Of a DNA stretch of 64,000 bases, positions 1-9,004 are shown in pieces; positions within the stretch are counted from its first letter, which is position 1, and each line of letters starts with the position of its first letter. Source of the stretch: Stenotrophomonas maltophilia (GTDB lineage: Bacteria; Pseudomonadota; Gammaproteobacteria; Xanthomonadales; Xanthomonadaceae); the NCBI RefSeq assembly GCF_004920835.1, contig NZ_QFHO01000016.1:35147-99146 (forward strand). The letters are read 5' to 3'. The position numbers and the translations under genes are program-made. Below the pieces are notes generated by a model. The model worked only from the letters and a program-made list of their open reading frames with translations, was not told the origin of the DNA and ran no database searches.

Positions 1-1676
1 GGCGGCCCGACGTCGTACCAGAGCGCGTGCCGCGCGGTGCGCAGCAGCACCGCCGTGCCCTGGCCAACATCGTGCACCAGCAGTTCCAGCTCCCCTTCCG
101 CCGGTGTCTCACGTGCCGGCCACAGCAGCGGCAGGCATAACAGCAGGCCGGCCAGGCCGCCGCCGTTCCCGCGCGGCAGCAGCCACCAGAACACCCCCAG
201 CAACGCTGCGGGTACCGCCCAGCGCGGCGCCTCGGCCAGCCACCACATCGCCTGCGGATGCAGGGCCAGCTGCTGCAGGGCCTGCCAGCTGAGCTCGAAC
301 AGCCCAGCAGCGGCGCGCCATGCCCAGCGCCCCGCCCCGTCGTGCAGCGCATGCAACCCGGTCCCCAGCAGCGACAGCGGCACTACCAGCAGCGTCCACC
401 AGGGGATGATCGGCAGGTTGACCAGCGGGCCCAAGCGGGCAGTGCCGCCAAACAGCGCCACGCACAACGGCAGCAGGCCGAGGCTGGCCACCCCCTGGGC
501 GGCCAGGAATCCGCGCAGGCCAGCACCGACGCCCTCCGGCCCGCTGCGGGGCAGGCACCACAGCAGCCACAGCACGCCACCGAAGCTGAGCCAGAAACCG
601 GCGGCCAGCACCGACAGCGGTGCCGGCAGCAGCATCACCACGGCAGCCAGTGCCAACCCCTGCCCCGCACCGACCGGACGACGCCCGGCGCGGGCCAACG
701 CAACCACGCCGATCATCAGCGCGGCGCGCACCGTGGGCAACGCGCCGCCGGCGACCACCGCGTAGATTACCGCCGCCAATGCGGCGCCCCACGCGGCCGC
801 CTGCGGCCTTGGCCAGCGGCGGGCCAACCATGGGCACAGCCACCACAGGCCCCGGCACAACATCACGCCAAAGCCGGCAACCACACCGACATGGAATCCG
901 GAGATGGCGACCAGATGGGTCAGGCCCAGAGCGCGCAGGTGTTCCCAGTCGGTATCGGACAAGCCGCGGGTATCGCCCAGTGCCAGCGCCTGTACGAAGC
1001 GAGCGGCAGGATGGGCAACCTGGGTGGCGATGGCAGCACTGCTGCGCTCGCGCCAGGCCGGCAGGCCGTGCGCGGGTCGCCGCTCACGCGCACTCGCCGG
1101 ATCGCGCACCGTACCGGTGCCGGATATACCCCGCAGCAATGCATGGCGCTCGCCGTCAAAGCCTCCAGGATTGATCCGCGAACGCGGTGCCCGCACCCGC
1201 AGCGACAGCTCCCAGTGCGCGCCAGCTTGAACCGCATGGCGCCCACCATCGGTGCCGCTCGCAGGCGGTCCACGCCATGGATCGTTCCAGGTGATCTGCA
1301 GGCGCTTGCCACGCAAGGAGGGCAGCGCATCGGCCTCGTCGACCTTCAACACGAAACGGGTATAGCCGGGGCCACTGTGTGGAAGATCAACCACTCGGCC
1401 AAGGACCTGCACGCCCTGCGCCGGCCCTCCGGGTGGAAGCTGGTCCTGCAGGACCCAGTGTCCGTGCAATGCCGCCCACGACAGGCCGAACAGTGCAGCC
1501 GCCCAGGCGCGGCCGCGCCAAGGCACGATCCAGCCTGTGGCGCTGGCAATGGCCAACGGCATGCACAGCCACAACGGCGGCAGCACCGGCAGCTGCACGC
1601 AGGCCAGCGCACCCAGCACCAGACCGGCGGCACAACCACTGCCAAACAGCGGTGGGGCGGATCGTTCGACGACCAT
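1..1676 (-). CDS. comEC: ComEC/Rec2 competence DNA-uptake channel, C-terminus cut by window edge
   Basis: Inner-membrane channel that carries single-stranded DNA into the cytoplasm during natural transformation. About 558 codons lie in the window; the C-terminal part is missing. Hydrophobic segments at the N-terminus are followed by a soluble OB-like region and then the multi-helix competence domain, containing HLVAISGFHVG near the middle, a ComEC signature. The last visible residues, HDVGQGTAVLL and then WYDVGPP, begin the metallo-beta-lactamase-like domain found in long ComEC proteins. I chose the ATG at 1676, preceded by a G-rich stretch; the frame is open from there to the edge. The gene converges on nothing visible and follows the sensor kinase on the same strand after a short gap. 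Confidence 0.9.
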   Translation of the reverse strand, partial: MVVERSAPPLFGSGCAAGLVLGALACVQLPVLPPLWLCMPLAIASATGWIVPWRGRAWAAALFGLSWAALHGHWVLQDQLPPGGPAQGVQVLGRVVDLPHSGPGYTRFVLKVDEADALPSLRGKRLQITWNDPWRGPPASGTDGGRHAVQAGAHWELSLRVRAPRSRINPGGFDGERHALLRGISGTGTVRDPASARERRPAHGLPAWRERSSAAIATQVAHPAARFVQALALGDTRGLSDTDWEHLRALGLTHLVAISGFHVGVVAGFGVMLCRGLWWLCPWLARRWPRPQAAAWGAALAAVIYAVVAGGALPTVRAALMIGVVALARAGRRPVGAGQGLALAAVVMLLPAPLSVLAAGFWLSFGGVLWLLWCLPRSGPEGVGAGLRGFLAAQGVASLGLLPLCVALFGGTARLGPLVNLPIIPWWTLLVVPLSLLGTGLHALHDGAGRWAWRAAAGLFELSWQALQQLALHPQAMWWLAEAPRWAVPAALLGVFWWLLPRGNGGGLAGLLLCLPLLWPARETPAEGELELLVHDVGQGTAVLLRTARHALWYDVGP

Positions 1677-1734
1677 CACCCCAGCCTGGCGCCGGGGCAG
1701 CAGCTTGCCTATCGGGTTTTAGCCCGTATTGGCG

Positions 1735-3078
1735 TCAGCGGCGGACGCTACCGCGATGGAAATTGACACGGAAACTGGCGCCACCACCGGCCGCCTCGCC
1801 GACGCTGACCGATCCGCCATGGTGCTGCACGATCTCCTTGACCAGATGCAGGCCCAGGCCACTACCACTGCCGGCCGCACGCAGCCGATGGAACGGCTCG
1901 AAGATCGCTTCGCGGTCACCGACCGGAATGCCGGCACCCTGGTCACTGACTTCCAGCAGGCCGCGCGCGTCCAGCCGTACGCAGATGGTTCCGCGCCCGC
2001 CACCATGGACGATGGCGTTGTGGACCAGGTTGGCGATCACCCGCCCCAGCGCCAGGCTGTCGCCGTGGATCCACACCGGCACTTCCGGCGCATCCACTTC
2101 AAAGCCATAGCCGGCGCCGACCACCAACGGCGCAAGATCCGCGGCCGCTTCGCGTACCAGCAGCGCCAGGTCCAGCTGCTGCAGTGCGCCGACATTGCGA
2201 TCGAGCCGCTGCAGGTCGAGCAGATGCTCGGCGACGTTGCCGAGGCGGGCGACATCGGTCAACAGCTGCGACTTCAACTCGCCCTGCGGCAGCTGCGACA
2301 GCCGCGCCTGCACCACTGCGATCGGCACGCGCAGTTCGTGCGCGGCATCGGCGAGGAACTTGTCACGCGCGGCATACCCCTGCTGCACCTTGTCGATTGC
2401 GTCGTTGAAGGCTTCCACCAGCGGTGCGACCTCGGTCGACACCAGCTGCGCATCCAGACGCGCACCCGGCTGGCCGATATCCAGCTCCTTGGCCTGCTGC
2501 GCGGAGCGGCGCACCCCGCGCATCGCGCGGTGGATCACCGTCGGCATCACCAGCAGCGTGACCACGATCAACGGCAGGAAGAACCACAGGCCGATCAGGC
2601 GCAGCACCATCAGCGCGCCATCCAGCAGGCCGCCCTTCGGCGCGCCACCGACCATCACCGTGATGCGGCGACCATCTTCCTTGCGGATCATCACCCGCGC
2701 CACGTCCAGGTACGGCGGCACCAGCGAGCCGAGCTCGGTGGCACCCAGCGTCGGCAGACGCGCAAGCAGCGGTGCGTGGATCGCAGGGATCGTGCCGCGC
2801 TCCAGCCAAACGCCCTTGTCATCGACGGCCGCGAACCACAGGTTACCGCCTGCCTCCGCGTCCAGCCTGCGCCAGCGCGCTTCGTCCAGGACCAAATGGC
2901 CGCCGTCGCTGTGCACCGCCTTGGCGACTGCCTCGGCCATGAACATGTCCATGCCCCAGGTGTCCTTGTCGCCCCAGGTCAGGATCAGCGCGACCACCGC
3001 GAACAGCACGGTGAAGGCCTGCGCGAGGAACAGGCGCCAGGCCAGACCCAGCGTGATGGAACGGATCGGACGCGCCAT
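1735..3078 (-). CDS. Two-component sensor histidine kinase
   Basis: Membrane sensor kinase of 447 residues. Transmembrane helices lie near residues 12-34 and 160-185 and enclose a periplasmic sensor region with no domain I recognise. The phosphoacceptor motif AAHELRVP places the histidine near residue 247. The N-box (NLVHNAIVHGG), G1 (DQGAGIP) and G2 (GSGLGLHL) complete the ATPase domain, so all catalytic motifs are present. The ATG at 3078 is chosen because it sits one base after the stop of the response-regulator gene, giving a two-gene operon in which the regulator is translated first. The signal is unknown. Confidence 0.9.
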   Translation of the reverse strand: MARPIRSITLGLAWRLFLAQAFTVLFAVVALILTWGDKDTWGMDMFMAEAVAKAVHSDGGHLVLDEARWRRLDAEAGGNLWFAAVDDKGVWLERGTIPAIHAPLLARLPTLGATELGSLVPPYLDVARVMIRKEDGRRITVMVGGAPKGGLLDGALMVLRLIGLWFFLPLIVVTLLVMPTVIHRAMRGVRRSAQQAKELDIGQPGARLDAQLVSTEVAPLVEAFNDAIDKVQQGYAARDKFLADAAHELRVPIAVVQARLSQLPQGELKSQLLTDVARLGNVAEHLLDLQRLDRNVGALQQLDLALLVREAAADLAPLVVGAGYGFEVDAPEVPVWIHGDSLALGRVIANLVHNAIVHGGGRGTICVRLDARGLLEVSDQGAGIPVGDREAIFEPFHRLRAAGSGSGLGLHLVKEIVQHHGGSVSVGEAAGGGASFRVNFHRGSVRR

Positions 3079-3079
3079 C

Positions 3080-3751
3080 TCAGCCCTCCGCCAGCAGATA
3101 GCCGACACCGCGGATCACATGAATTTCCACGCCCGCCCCGGCCTGCTGCAGCGCCTTGCGCAGCTTGGATATATGCGCGTCGAGCGCATTGGACTGAATC
3201 TCATCATCGAACCCGTACACCGCCGCCTCCAGCGCGCTGCGGGTGACGGTCCGCCCCTGCCGCATCGCCAATGCCTGCAGCACCAGCACCTGGCGCCGTG
3301 GCAACGCCAGCGGCTGGCCCTCCACCTGCGCCTGCAGCGACTCGAAGTCAAATTCCAGCCGGCCCAGGTGCAGGCTCGGCGTCACCATCGCCGACGGCCG
3401 CCGCGACACCGCGCGGATGCGCGCCATCAGCTCCTCGATCGCCACCGGCTTGACCAGGTAGTCATCGGCGCCGACATCCAGTCCTTCAACCTTGTCCGAC
3501 AACGTGCCCTTGGCGGTCAGCATGATCACCGCCAGGTTCGGCCGCAGCGAACGCGCGGTGGCGACGAAACCTGCGCCATCGCCATCGGGCAGCTGCCGGT
3601 CGAGCAGCATCAGCTGGTGCACCGGCTCGCGCAATGCGATCGCCGCCTCGGCCAGGCTGCCGACCACGTCGGCGACCACGCCCTGCCGCTCCAGGCCCGA
3701 TTGCAGGGCACGGGACAGATCGGGATCGTCTTCGACCAGGAGGATGCGCAT
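3080..3751 (-). CDS. OmpR/PhoB-family response regulator
   Basis: DNA-binding response regulator of 223 residues and partner of the downstream kinase. The receiver domain starts MRILLVEDD (acidic pair), has the phosphoacceptor in LLDRQLPDGDG, a conserved Thr in MLTAKG and the Lys in LVKPV. The C-terminal winged helix ends with ALDAHISKLRKAL and IRGVGYLL, typical of OmpR-type DNA-binding domains. The start at 3751 is set by the receiver-domain start; an in-frame extension upstream has no domain support. Its targets cannot be seen; the divergent mipA-like gene 140 bases away is a possible one. Confidence 0.92.
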   Translation of the reverse strand: MRILLVEDDPDLSRALQSGLERQGVVADVVGSLAEAAIALREPVHQLMLLDRQLPDGDGAGFVATARSLRPNLAVIMLTAKGTLSDKVEGLDVGADDYLVKPVAIEELMARIRAVSRRPSAMVTPSLHLGRLEFDFESLQAQVEGQPLALPRRQVLVLQALAMRQGRTVTRSALEAAVYGFDDEIQSNALDAHISKLRKALQQAGAGVEIHVIRGVGYLLAEG

Positions 3752-3894
3752 CAGCGGCTCGGTTACGGAAACGGTGCCGATCATAGTGCCTGCCGCCAGC
3801 TTTTTCCCCCAGGCGTGCCGATTGCACCGGCGCAATGTTCTGACAATGTTGAGCCCTCACCATGCGCAGCCATCCCCCGCAAAGTGGTTGATCG

Positions 3895-4662
3895 ATGCCG
3901 TCGCTGCCCCCGAAACTGCTGCGCCCGTTGCTGTTCTCCGCCGCCATTGGCCTGCCACTGGCAGCGTACGCCGGCGAGCAGAACCCGGGCGTGCAGGCCG
4001 GTATAAGCGCAGGGGCGACCTCTGGGGCCTACGCCCACTATGACGTCAAGCCGCTGGTCGTACCGTCCATTGCCTGGCAGGGCCAGCGCTTCTTCGCCAG
4101 CCCCGGCTCGCTGGGCATGTACCTGTACAAGGGCCAGGGCCTGCGCCTGTCGGCTGCGGTCACCCCGTACACGCTGCGCTTCAAGACCGACGACGTGAAC
4201 GATCCGCAGCTGCGCCGCCTGCACAGCCGGCAGATGTCGGCCATGGCCGGCCTCAACGGCGAATACAGCGCTGACTGGGGCATCGTCGAAGCCAGCGTGA
4301 TGCGCGAGGTCACCGGCCATGGCGGCGGCATTGAATCGCGCCTGCATTACAGCTATCCGATCCAGGCCGGACGCTTCACCTGGGTGCCCCGGGTGGGTGT
4401 GGTGCATTCCAGTGCACGCCTGCTCGACTACTACTACGGCATCAGCGACGCGGAAGCAGTGCGCTCGGGGCTTGCCGCCTACAACCCGGGCAGCGCGACG
4501 TCGCCGAGCCTGCAGATCGCGGTGAGCACGCCCTTGGGCACGAAGTGGCGCGCGACCGGCGTGGTCGCCAACCAATGGTTCGGTGATGCAGTGAAGGACA
4601 GCCCGATGGCGCGACGCGGTACACAGACGTCAGCCTTCGTTTCCCTGATGCGCTCGTTCTGA
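3895..4662 (+). CDS. MipA/OmpV-family outer-membrane protein
   Basis: Predicted outer-membrane beta-barrel of 255 residues. A signal peptide ends near AAYAGEQNP. The body shows alternating hydrophobic residues and aromatic girdles (YAHYDVKPLVVPSI, ALYLYKG-type strands) and closes with a terminal Phe (SLMRSF), the sorting signal for BAM-assembled barrels. MipA in E. coli is a scaffold for murein enzymes; many family members are only loosely characterised, so the role is inferred. It is divergent from the two-component operon, which fits a regulator-target arrangement but does not prove one. The Shine-Dalgarno sequence is weak. Confidence 0.8.
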   Translation: MPSLPPKLLRPLLFSAAIGLPLAAYAGEQNPGVQAGISAGATSGAYAHYDVKPLVVPSIAWQGQRFFASPGSLGMYLYKGQGLRLSAAVTPYTLRFKTDDVNDPQLRRLHSRQMSAMAGLNGEYSADWGIVEASVMREVTGHGGGIESRLHYSYPIQAGRFTWVPRVGVVHSSARLLDYYYGISDAEAVRSGLAAYNPGSATSPSLQIAVSTPLGTKWRATGVVANQWFGDAVKDSPMARRGTQTSAFVSLMRSF

Positions 4663-4694
4663 TCGAGCGCCCGTTACGGACAAGGACACCCCAC

Positions 4695-4979
4695 ATGGCC
4701 TCCGTCTCCCCCACCACCGAAGCGCACGCGATCCTGCGTGCGCCCGACCTGGACAGCGCCGAGCGCGCCTACCTCGTCCTCATGCCCGACCTTGAGCACG
4801 TGAACGCACTGGCACGACGGGCGCTGGGCCTGTCCCGCGTGGCCGATGCGGCACGCGGCTACGCGCTGTCGATGACCCTGGTCGGGCTGCGCCTGCAGGA
4901 ACTGGAAATGGGCGAAGCGACGGCCAAGGAACATCGCCAGGCGACGCTGCGCAGCCTGCGGCAGGCCTTCAGCGCCTGA
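4695..4979 (+). CDS. Conserved hypothetical protein, 94 aa
   Basis: Small soluble protein, mostly alpha-helical by eye, with no signal peptide, Cys pair or recognisable domain. The ATG is preceded by AAGGA about ten bases upstream, and codon use matches neighbouring genes, so it is likely real. It lies 32 bases after the mipA-like gene and may be cotranscribed with it. The function is unknown. Confidence 0.65.
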   Translation: MASVSPTTEAHAILRAPDLDSAERAYLVLMPDLEHVNALARRALGLSRVADAARGYALSMTLVGLRLQELEMGEATAKEHRQATLRSLRQAFSA

Positions 4980-5033
4980 TCTCCAGCGTTCAGTGCCGGC
5001 GCATGCCCCCGTGCCGCGCCGTGCGGTTTCCAC

Positions 5034-5174
5034 TCAGCGGAAGGTGGTCCAGGCCAGTACCGCCGCCAGCAGGGCCACCCAGATCACCGCCTTGAACGTG
5101 CCTTCCAGCATGTTGCCGCCGAACAGCAGTTCGAAAAACGGATTGGGCCTGGAAACCGGGACGTGATCGCTCAT
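5034..5174 (-). CDS. Small single-pass membrane protein, 46 aa
   Basis: The start at 5174 has a good AGGAG site about eight bases upstream, which decides it over longer in-frame extensions. The protein has a short polar N-terminus with Asn-Pro-Phe-Phe, then one hydrophobic helix (AVIWVALLAAVLAW) and ends in TTFR. Small proteins of this kind are easily missed. No family is recognised and the role is unknown. Confidence 0.55.
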   Translation of the reverse strand: MSDHVPVSRPNPFFELLFGGNMLEGTFKAVIWVALLAAVLAWTTFR

Positions 5175-5356
5175 GCGGCAGCTCCTTGCAGTGACGGCGC
5201 GATTGCGCGGTAGACCGGAGTCTACGCCTGCACGGCCCGGATTCATCGCTCCCCGGCCGTCTTTGGCGGTTCAATTCCGGCCTTCGTCGCAGGCCGGCTG
5301 CAGCACCCCACATGTCATGCCAGCCTGCGTGCACTTTCCCGCTGGAGCACCGTGCC

Positions 5357-5689
5357 ATGCCGATGCTTGCCTTGATGCTGCTGCTCTCCAGCCTGTTCAG
5401 CGCTGGCAACGAGCCCACTGAAGAGGCCCTTCGCAGCCAGATCCTGCTTGCCGAAACCCAGCAGCCGGAAGCCGCACGACAGGATTGCGGCTCGCCCTCC
5501 CTGCTGCTGTACCGGCTGCGCCAGGACCGGGTCCTGCGGCTGGCCAACCAGCCCCTGCAACACGCCCCCGCCGATGCCCAGCCCACGCGTGGCGCGACGG
5601 TTCGCGTTGCCCAGCTCTGGGAGCGCGTGGACGGTCACTGGAAGCTGCAGCGGATGATCAGCGTCGAAGACCTGGTCGTGCAGCACTGA
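5357..5689 (+). CDS. Small exported hypothetical protein, possibly NTF2/DUF4440-like
   Basis: Protein of 110 residues starting with a hydrophobic signal-like segment (MLALMLLLSSLFSAG). The C-terminal part (VRVAQLWERVDGHWKLQRMISV) resembles the last strands of NTF2/SnoaL-like folds, where a W-x-V-x-G-x-W-K-L pattern is common, but the N-terminal helices of a full domain are not evident. The start is the second in-frame ATG, placed directly before the signal segment. Assignment to the fold is tentative. Confidence 0.5.
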   Translation: MPMLALMLLLSSLFSAGNEPTEEALRSQILLAETQQPEAARQDCGSPSLLLYRLRQDRVLRLANQPLQHAPADAQPTRGATVRVAQLWERVDGHWKLQRMISVEDLVVQH

Positions 5690-5723
5690 CCATGTGCAAC
5701 TGTGGCCGATGCCAAAAACGAGA

Positions 5724-5746
5724 AAAGCCGGCCCAGGGCCGGCTTT
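5724..5746 (-). terminator. Intrinsic terminator after tRNA-Val copy 1
   Basis: Ten-base stem AAAGCCGGCC/GGCCGGCTTT with a 3-base loop. On the minus strand it is followed by T-rich sequence (CTTTTCTCGTTTTT). It lies 41 bases beyond the tRNA 3' end and also just after the convergent plus-strand gene, so it could serve both directions. Confidence 0.8.
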
Positions 5747-5787
5747 CATCGTAATCCACCGCTGCACCGGCAGTGCCGGGAGCCAGG

Positions 5788-5862
5788 TGGTGGGCGGTAC
5801 AGGGTTCGAACCTGTGACCCCTACCATGTCAAGGTAGTGCTCTACCGCTGAGCTAACCGCCC
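5788..5862 (-). tRNA. tRNA-Val (GAC), copy 1
   Basis: A 75-nt cloverleaf with acceptor GGGCGGT pairing ACCGCCC, D-arm TTAGCTCAGCGGTAGAGC, anticodon stem CTACC/GGTAG with loop TTGACAT (anticodon GAC, Val), T-arm GGTTCGAACC and encoded CCA. It is identical to the copy at 5961-6035. Confidence 0.96.
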
Positions 5863-5900
5863 ATCTTGTTCTTGCCGCCCGAAAGCTGGCCTTGCTACGT

Positions 5901-5927
5901 AAAAACCCGGCGCCAGGGCCGGGCTTT
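5901..5927 (-). terminator. Intrinsic terminator after tRNA-Val copy 2
   Basis: Minus-strand hairpin CCCGGC-loop-GCCGGG followed by five T. It lies between the two tRNA-Val genes, so read-through from the upstream copy would be limited. It resembles the terminator at 5724-5746, as expected if the tRNA and its terminator were duplicated together. Confidence 0.65.
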
Positions 5928-5960
5928 GCAGTTCACGACAACCCTCCTGCGAGGACTTCG

Positions 5961-6035
5961 TGGTGGGCGGTACAGGGTTCGAACCTGTGACCCCTACCAT
6001 GTCAAGGTAGTGCTCTACCGCTGAGCTAACCGCCC
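5961..6035 (-). tRNA. tRNA-Val (GAC), copy 2
   Basis: Same 75-nt sequence as the copy at 5788-5862, with anticodon GAC, complete cloverleaf and encoded CCA. A good promoter lies just upstream at 6080-6108. Confidence 0.96.
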
Positions 6036-6079
6036 GTATTGCTTCTGCATTTCCGCGAATGCGTCGGTGCAGGCCGCGT

Positions 6080-6108
6080 ATATTACGGATGCCGGCGGTT
6101 GAGCGCAA
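6080..6108 (-). promoter_or_regulatory. Sigma-70-type promoter for tRNA-Val
   Basis: On the minus strand: -35 TTGCGC, 17-base spacer, -10 TAATAT. Transcription would start near 6073, about 38 bases before the mature tRNA 5' end, with a GC-rich discriminator as in stringently controlled stable-RNA promoters. Confidence 0.65.
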
Positions 6109-6141
6109 TACTTTTGTGAAGATGATGCTGCACTGCCGCGT

Positions 6142-8166
6142 TCAGCCGAGGCTGGCCTCCTTCAGCTGCCGGATCTGGTCGCGCACGCGCGCGGCGTCCT
6201 CGAATTCCAGGTCCTTGGCGTGCTGGTACATCTTCTGCTCCAGCGCCTTGAGCCGGGCCGCCAGCTGGGCCGGGCTGAGCGAACGATAATCGGCCGCTTC
6301 CTCGGCCACGCCGGCCTTGCCCTTGCCTTTACCCTTCTTCGCCTCTTTCTCGGCTGCATCCGAACGTGCACCTTCCAGCACGTCGACGATCGGGCGCGCC
6401 ACCGAGCGCGGCACGATGCCGTGCTCCTCGTTGTACTCGACCTGCTTGGCACGACGGCGGTCGGTCTCGTCGATCGCCGCCTGCATCGAGCGGGTGATCT
6501 TGTCGGCGTACAGGATCGCCTTGCCGCGAACGTTGCGCGCGGCGCGGCCGATGGTCTGGATCAGCGAGCCGGTGGAGCGCAGGAAGCCCTCCTTGTCCGC
6601 GTCCAGGATCGCCACCAGTGACACCTCGGGCATGTCCAGGCCTTCGCGCAGCAGGTTGATGCCCACCAGCACGTCAAACTTGCCCAGGCGCAGATCGCGG
6701 ATGATTTCCACACGCTCGACGGTATCCACGTCCGAGTGCAGGTAGCGCACGCGGATGCCATGTTCGGTGAGATATTCGGTGAGGTTCTCGGCCATGCGCT
6801 TGGTCAAGGTGGTGACCAGCACGCGGTCGCCAGCCTTGATGCGCTCGTTGGCTTCGCTCATCAGATCATCGACCTGGGTGCCGACCGGGCGGATCTCCAC
6901 CACCGGGTCGATCAGGCCGGTCGGCCGCACCACCAGCTCAGTGATTTCTTCGCCGGCCTCCCGATACTCGTACGGTCCCGGCGTCGCCGACACATAGATG
7001 CTACGCGGGCAGCGCTCTTCCCATTCCTCGAAGCGCAGTGGACGGTTGTCCAGCGCCGACGGCAGGCGGAAACCGAACTCCACCAACGTCTCCTTGCGCG
7101 AACGATCGCCCTTGAACATGGCGCCGATCTGCGGGATGGTCACGTGCGATTCGTCGATCACCAGCAGCGCATCGGGCGGCAGGTAATCGAACAGGGTCGG
7201 TGGCGGTTCGCCGGCATTCTTGCCGGTGAGGTGCCGGGAGTAGTTCTCGATGCCGTTGCAGAAGCCGACCTCGGCCATCATCTCGATGTCGAACTGGGTG
7301 CGCTGGGCCAGGCGTTGCGCTTCGACCAGCTTGTTCTGCGCATACAGCTGCTCAAGCCGCTCCTTCAGCTCGACCTTGATGGTTTCCACTGCTGCCAGCA
7401 CGCGTTCGCGCGTGGTTGCATAGTGGGTCTTCGGGTAGACCGTGAAGCGCATCAGGTTGCGCATCGTCTCACCGGTCAGCGGATCGAACAGGGTGATCTT
7501 CTCGACCTCGCCATCGAACAGTTCGATGCGCAGCGCCTCGCTGTCCGACTCGGCCGGGAACACGTCGATCACCTCGCCGCGTACGCGGAACGTACCGCGC
7601 TGCAGCTCGTACTCGTTGCGCGTGTACTGCAGCTGGGTCAGGTGATTGATCAGGTCGCGCTGGTCGATGCGCTCGCCCTTGGACAGGATCAGGCGCAGCG
7701 ACAGGTAGTCTTCCGGCGCGCCCAGGCCATAGATGGCCGACACCGTCGCCACTACGATCGCATCCGGGCGCGACAGCAGGGTCTTGGTCGCGGCCAGCCG
7801 CATCTGCTCGATGTGCTCGTTGATCGAACTGTCCTTCTCGATGAAGGTATCCGACGACGGCACGTAGGCTTCGGGCTGGTAGTAATCGTAATAGCTGACG
7901 AAATACTCCACCGCGTTGTGCGGGAAGAACGCCTTGAACTCGCCATACAGCTGCGCCGCCAGCGTCTTGTTCGGCGCCATGATCAGCGTCGGCTTCTGCA
8001 CGTTCTGGATGACATTGGCGATGGTGTAGGTCTTGCCCGAGCCGGTGACGCCCAGCAGGGTCTGCTTGGCGATGCCTGCCTCGAAATTGCTGGTCAGCTT
8101 GGCGATGGCATCGGGCTGGTCGCCTGCCGGCGAATACGGCGAGACGAGTTCAAAACGGTCGCTCAT
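6142..8166 (-). CDS. uvrB: Excinuclease ABC subunit UvrB
   Basis: DNA-damage recognition and verification subunit of nucleotide excision repair; it is loaded by UvrA and recruits UvrC. The protein has 674 residues, the usual family length. The Walker A motif GVTGSGKT lies near residue 40, the beta-hairpin region has [10 protein letters not shown], and helicase motifs include VIDESH and a late motif with QTIGRAARN. The C-terminal UVR domain ([14 protein letters not shown]) binds UvrC. The ATG at 8166 begins the conserved [13 protein letters not shown]; longer in-frame extensions are not conserved. A Lys/Gly-rich linker ([10 protein letters not shown]) precedes the UVR domain. No clear LexA box is seen. 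Confidence 0.97.
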   Translation of the reverse strand: MSDRFELVSPYSPAGDQPDAIAKLTSNFEAGIAKQTLLGVTGSGKTYTIANVIQNVQKPTLIMAPNKTLAAQLYGEFKAFFPHNAVEYFVSYYDYYQPEAYVPSSDTFIEKDSSINEHIEQMRLAATKTLLSRPDAIVVATVSAIYGLGAPEDYLSLRLILSKGERIDQRDLINHLTQLQYTRNEYELQRGTFRVRGEVIDVFPAESDSEALRIELFDGEVEKITLFDPLTGETMRNLMRFTVYPKTHYATTRERVLAAVETIKVELKERLEQLYAQNKLVEAQRLAQRTQFDIEMMAEVGFCNGIENYSRHLTGKNAGEPPPTLFDYLPPDALLVIDESHVTIPQIGAMFKGDRSRKETLVEFGFRLPSALDNRPLRFEEWEERCPRSIYVSATPGPYEYREAGEEITELVVRPTGLIDPVVEIRPVGTQVDDLMSEANERIKAGDRVLVTTLTKRMAENLTEYLTEHGIRVRYLHSDVDTVERVEIIRDLRLGKFDVLVGINLLREGLDMPEVSLVAILDADKEGFLRSTGSLIQTIGRAARNVRGKAILYADKITRSMQAAIDETDRRRAKQVEYNEEHGIVPRSVARPIVDVLEGARSDAAEKEAKKGKGKGKAGVAEEAADYRSLSPAQLAARLKALEQKMYQHAKDLEFEDAARVRDQIRQLKEASLG

Positions 8167-8192
8167 GGTGTTGCCAGTTCCCGGGAAAGGTA

Positions 8193-8198
8193 AGTATA
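8193..8198 (-). promoter_or_regulatory. Candidate -10 element for uvrB
   Basis: TATACT on the minus strand, about 27 bases before the uvrB ATG, would give a very short leader. No convincing -35 hexamer is found at 16-18 bases, so this is tentative. Confidence 0.35.
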
Positions 8199-8294
8199 CG
8201 AGGCAAGCAGTGACGGCCGGCTGAGGGGTTTCCGGGCAGGCGGGCGCGGCGGTGCCTGATGGCGGCACCGGCGCCGGCCGGGGAGTCTGGACAC

Positions 8295-8831
8295 ATGCGC
8301 CGCCCCCTCTTCCTCCGCCCTCCCCTGCCGCGAGGCATGCATCTGGTCGAACTGCTGGTGGTCGTGGCCATACTCGCCGTGCTCCTGGCAGCAGGCTGGC
8401 CCGCCCTGCATCCGATGTTGTTGCGGCATCGCGCGGATGCCCTGCAACTGACCCTGCACGCCAGCCTTTCCAGTGCCCGCAGCGAAGCCCTGATGCGGCG
8501 GGAACTGATCGGGCTGTGCGCCAGCGATGACGGTGAGCACTGCACCCTCGACTGGAGCGCCGGATGGATCATCTATCGCAGCGGCGGAAAGCGGGGCACA
8601 CCGGAATCCAGGGAGGACATCCTGGCCCATCATCAAGGCCGCTCAGATGTCTCGATCGTTGCACAGACCAGCAGTGGACGGCCGTTGCTCTTCTTCCAGC
8701 CTGACGGACGCAGCCCCGGCGCCAATCTGACCCTGCGCATCTGCGCGGGAAGTCGACTGCATGGCAGGCTGGTGGTCAACAACGGCGGCCGCACCCGCAG
8801 CGAACGCGTCGACCGCGCGCTGCCCTGCTGA
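8295..8831 (+). CDS. GspH/FimT-family pseudopilin (stand-alone)
   Basis: Type IV pilin-like protein of 178 residues. The prepilin cleavage and methylation site is RG-MHLVELL with Glu at +5, followed by a hydrophobic helix ([13 protein letters not shown]). Two Cys pairs are possible (CASD...HC and CAG...C at the end). The N-terminal ATG at 8295 gives a short basic leader suited to PilD processing. It is the second FimT-like gene in the window; the other heads the minor-pilin operon at 15961. It is divergent from uvrB and followed by the tRNA-Asn terminator. A priming minor pilin or a DNA-binding FimT are both possible. Confidence 0.85.
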   Translation: MRRPLFLRPPLPRGMHLVELLVVVAILAVLLAAGWPALHPMLLRHRADALQLTLHASLSSARSEALMRRELIGLCASDDGEHCTLDWSAGWIIYRSGGKRGTPESREDILAHHQGRSDVSIVAQTSSGRPLLFFQPDGRSPGANLTLRICAGSRLHGRLVVNNGGRTRSERVDRALPC

Positions 8832-8848
8832 CAGGCCTGAAAAAGCAA

Positions 8849-8870
8849 AAGCCGCGATTTCTCGCGGCTT
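8849..8870 (-). terminator. Intrinsic terminator of tRNA-Asn
   Basis: Nine-base stem AAGCCGCGA/TCGCGGCTT with a 4-base loop. The minus strand continues TTTGCTTTTTC. It is positioned 10 bases after the tRNA 3' end and can also end the convergent pseudopilin transcript. Confidence 0.8.
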
Positions 8871-8880
8871 CTGCAGTATC

Positions 8881-8957
8881 TGGCGCCCGAAGTTGGACTC
8901 GAACCAACGACCCCCTGATTAACAGTCAAGTGCTCTAACCGGCTGAGCTATTCGGGC
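8881..8957 (-). tRNA. tRNA-Asn (GTT)
   Basis: A 77-nt cloverleaf with acceptor GCCCGAA/TTCGGGC, anticodon loop CTGTTAA (GTT, Asn), T-arm GGTTCGAGTCC and encoded CCA. Confidence 0.95.
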
Positions 8958-8967
8958 GGGGAGGCGC

Positions 8968-8996
8968 ATTGTACTGACCGTTTACGGGAAGATCAA
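8968..8996 (-). promoter_or_regulatory. Sigma-70-type promoter for tRNA-Asn
   Basis: Minus strand: -35 TTGATC, 17-base spacer, -10 TACAAT, ending 10 bases before the tRNA. It fits in the 47-base gap between pilE and the tRNA. Confidence 0.7.
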
Positions 8997-9004
8997 CACC
9001 TGAT

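Noticed and set aside
258..3246. Long plus-strand frames opposite comEC and the sensor kinase
   Set aside because: Composition is Gln/Arg/Pro-rich as in shadow frames; the opposite strand encodes recognisable families.
5724..6035. Tandem tRNA region as a phage or island attachment site
   Set aside because: No integrase and no truncated tRNA copy; the duplicate is complete and includes its terminator.
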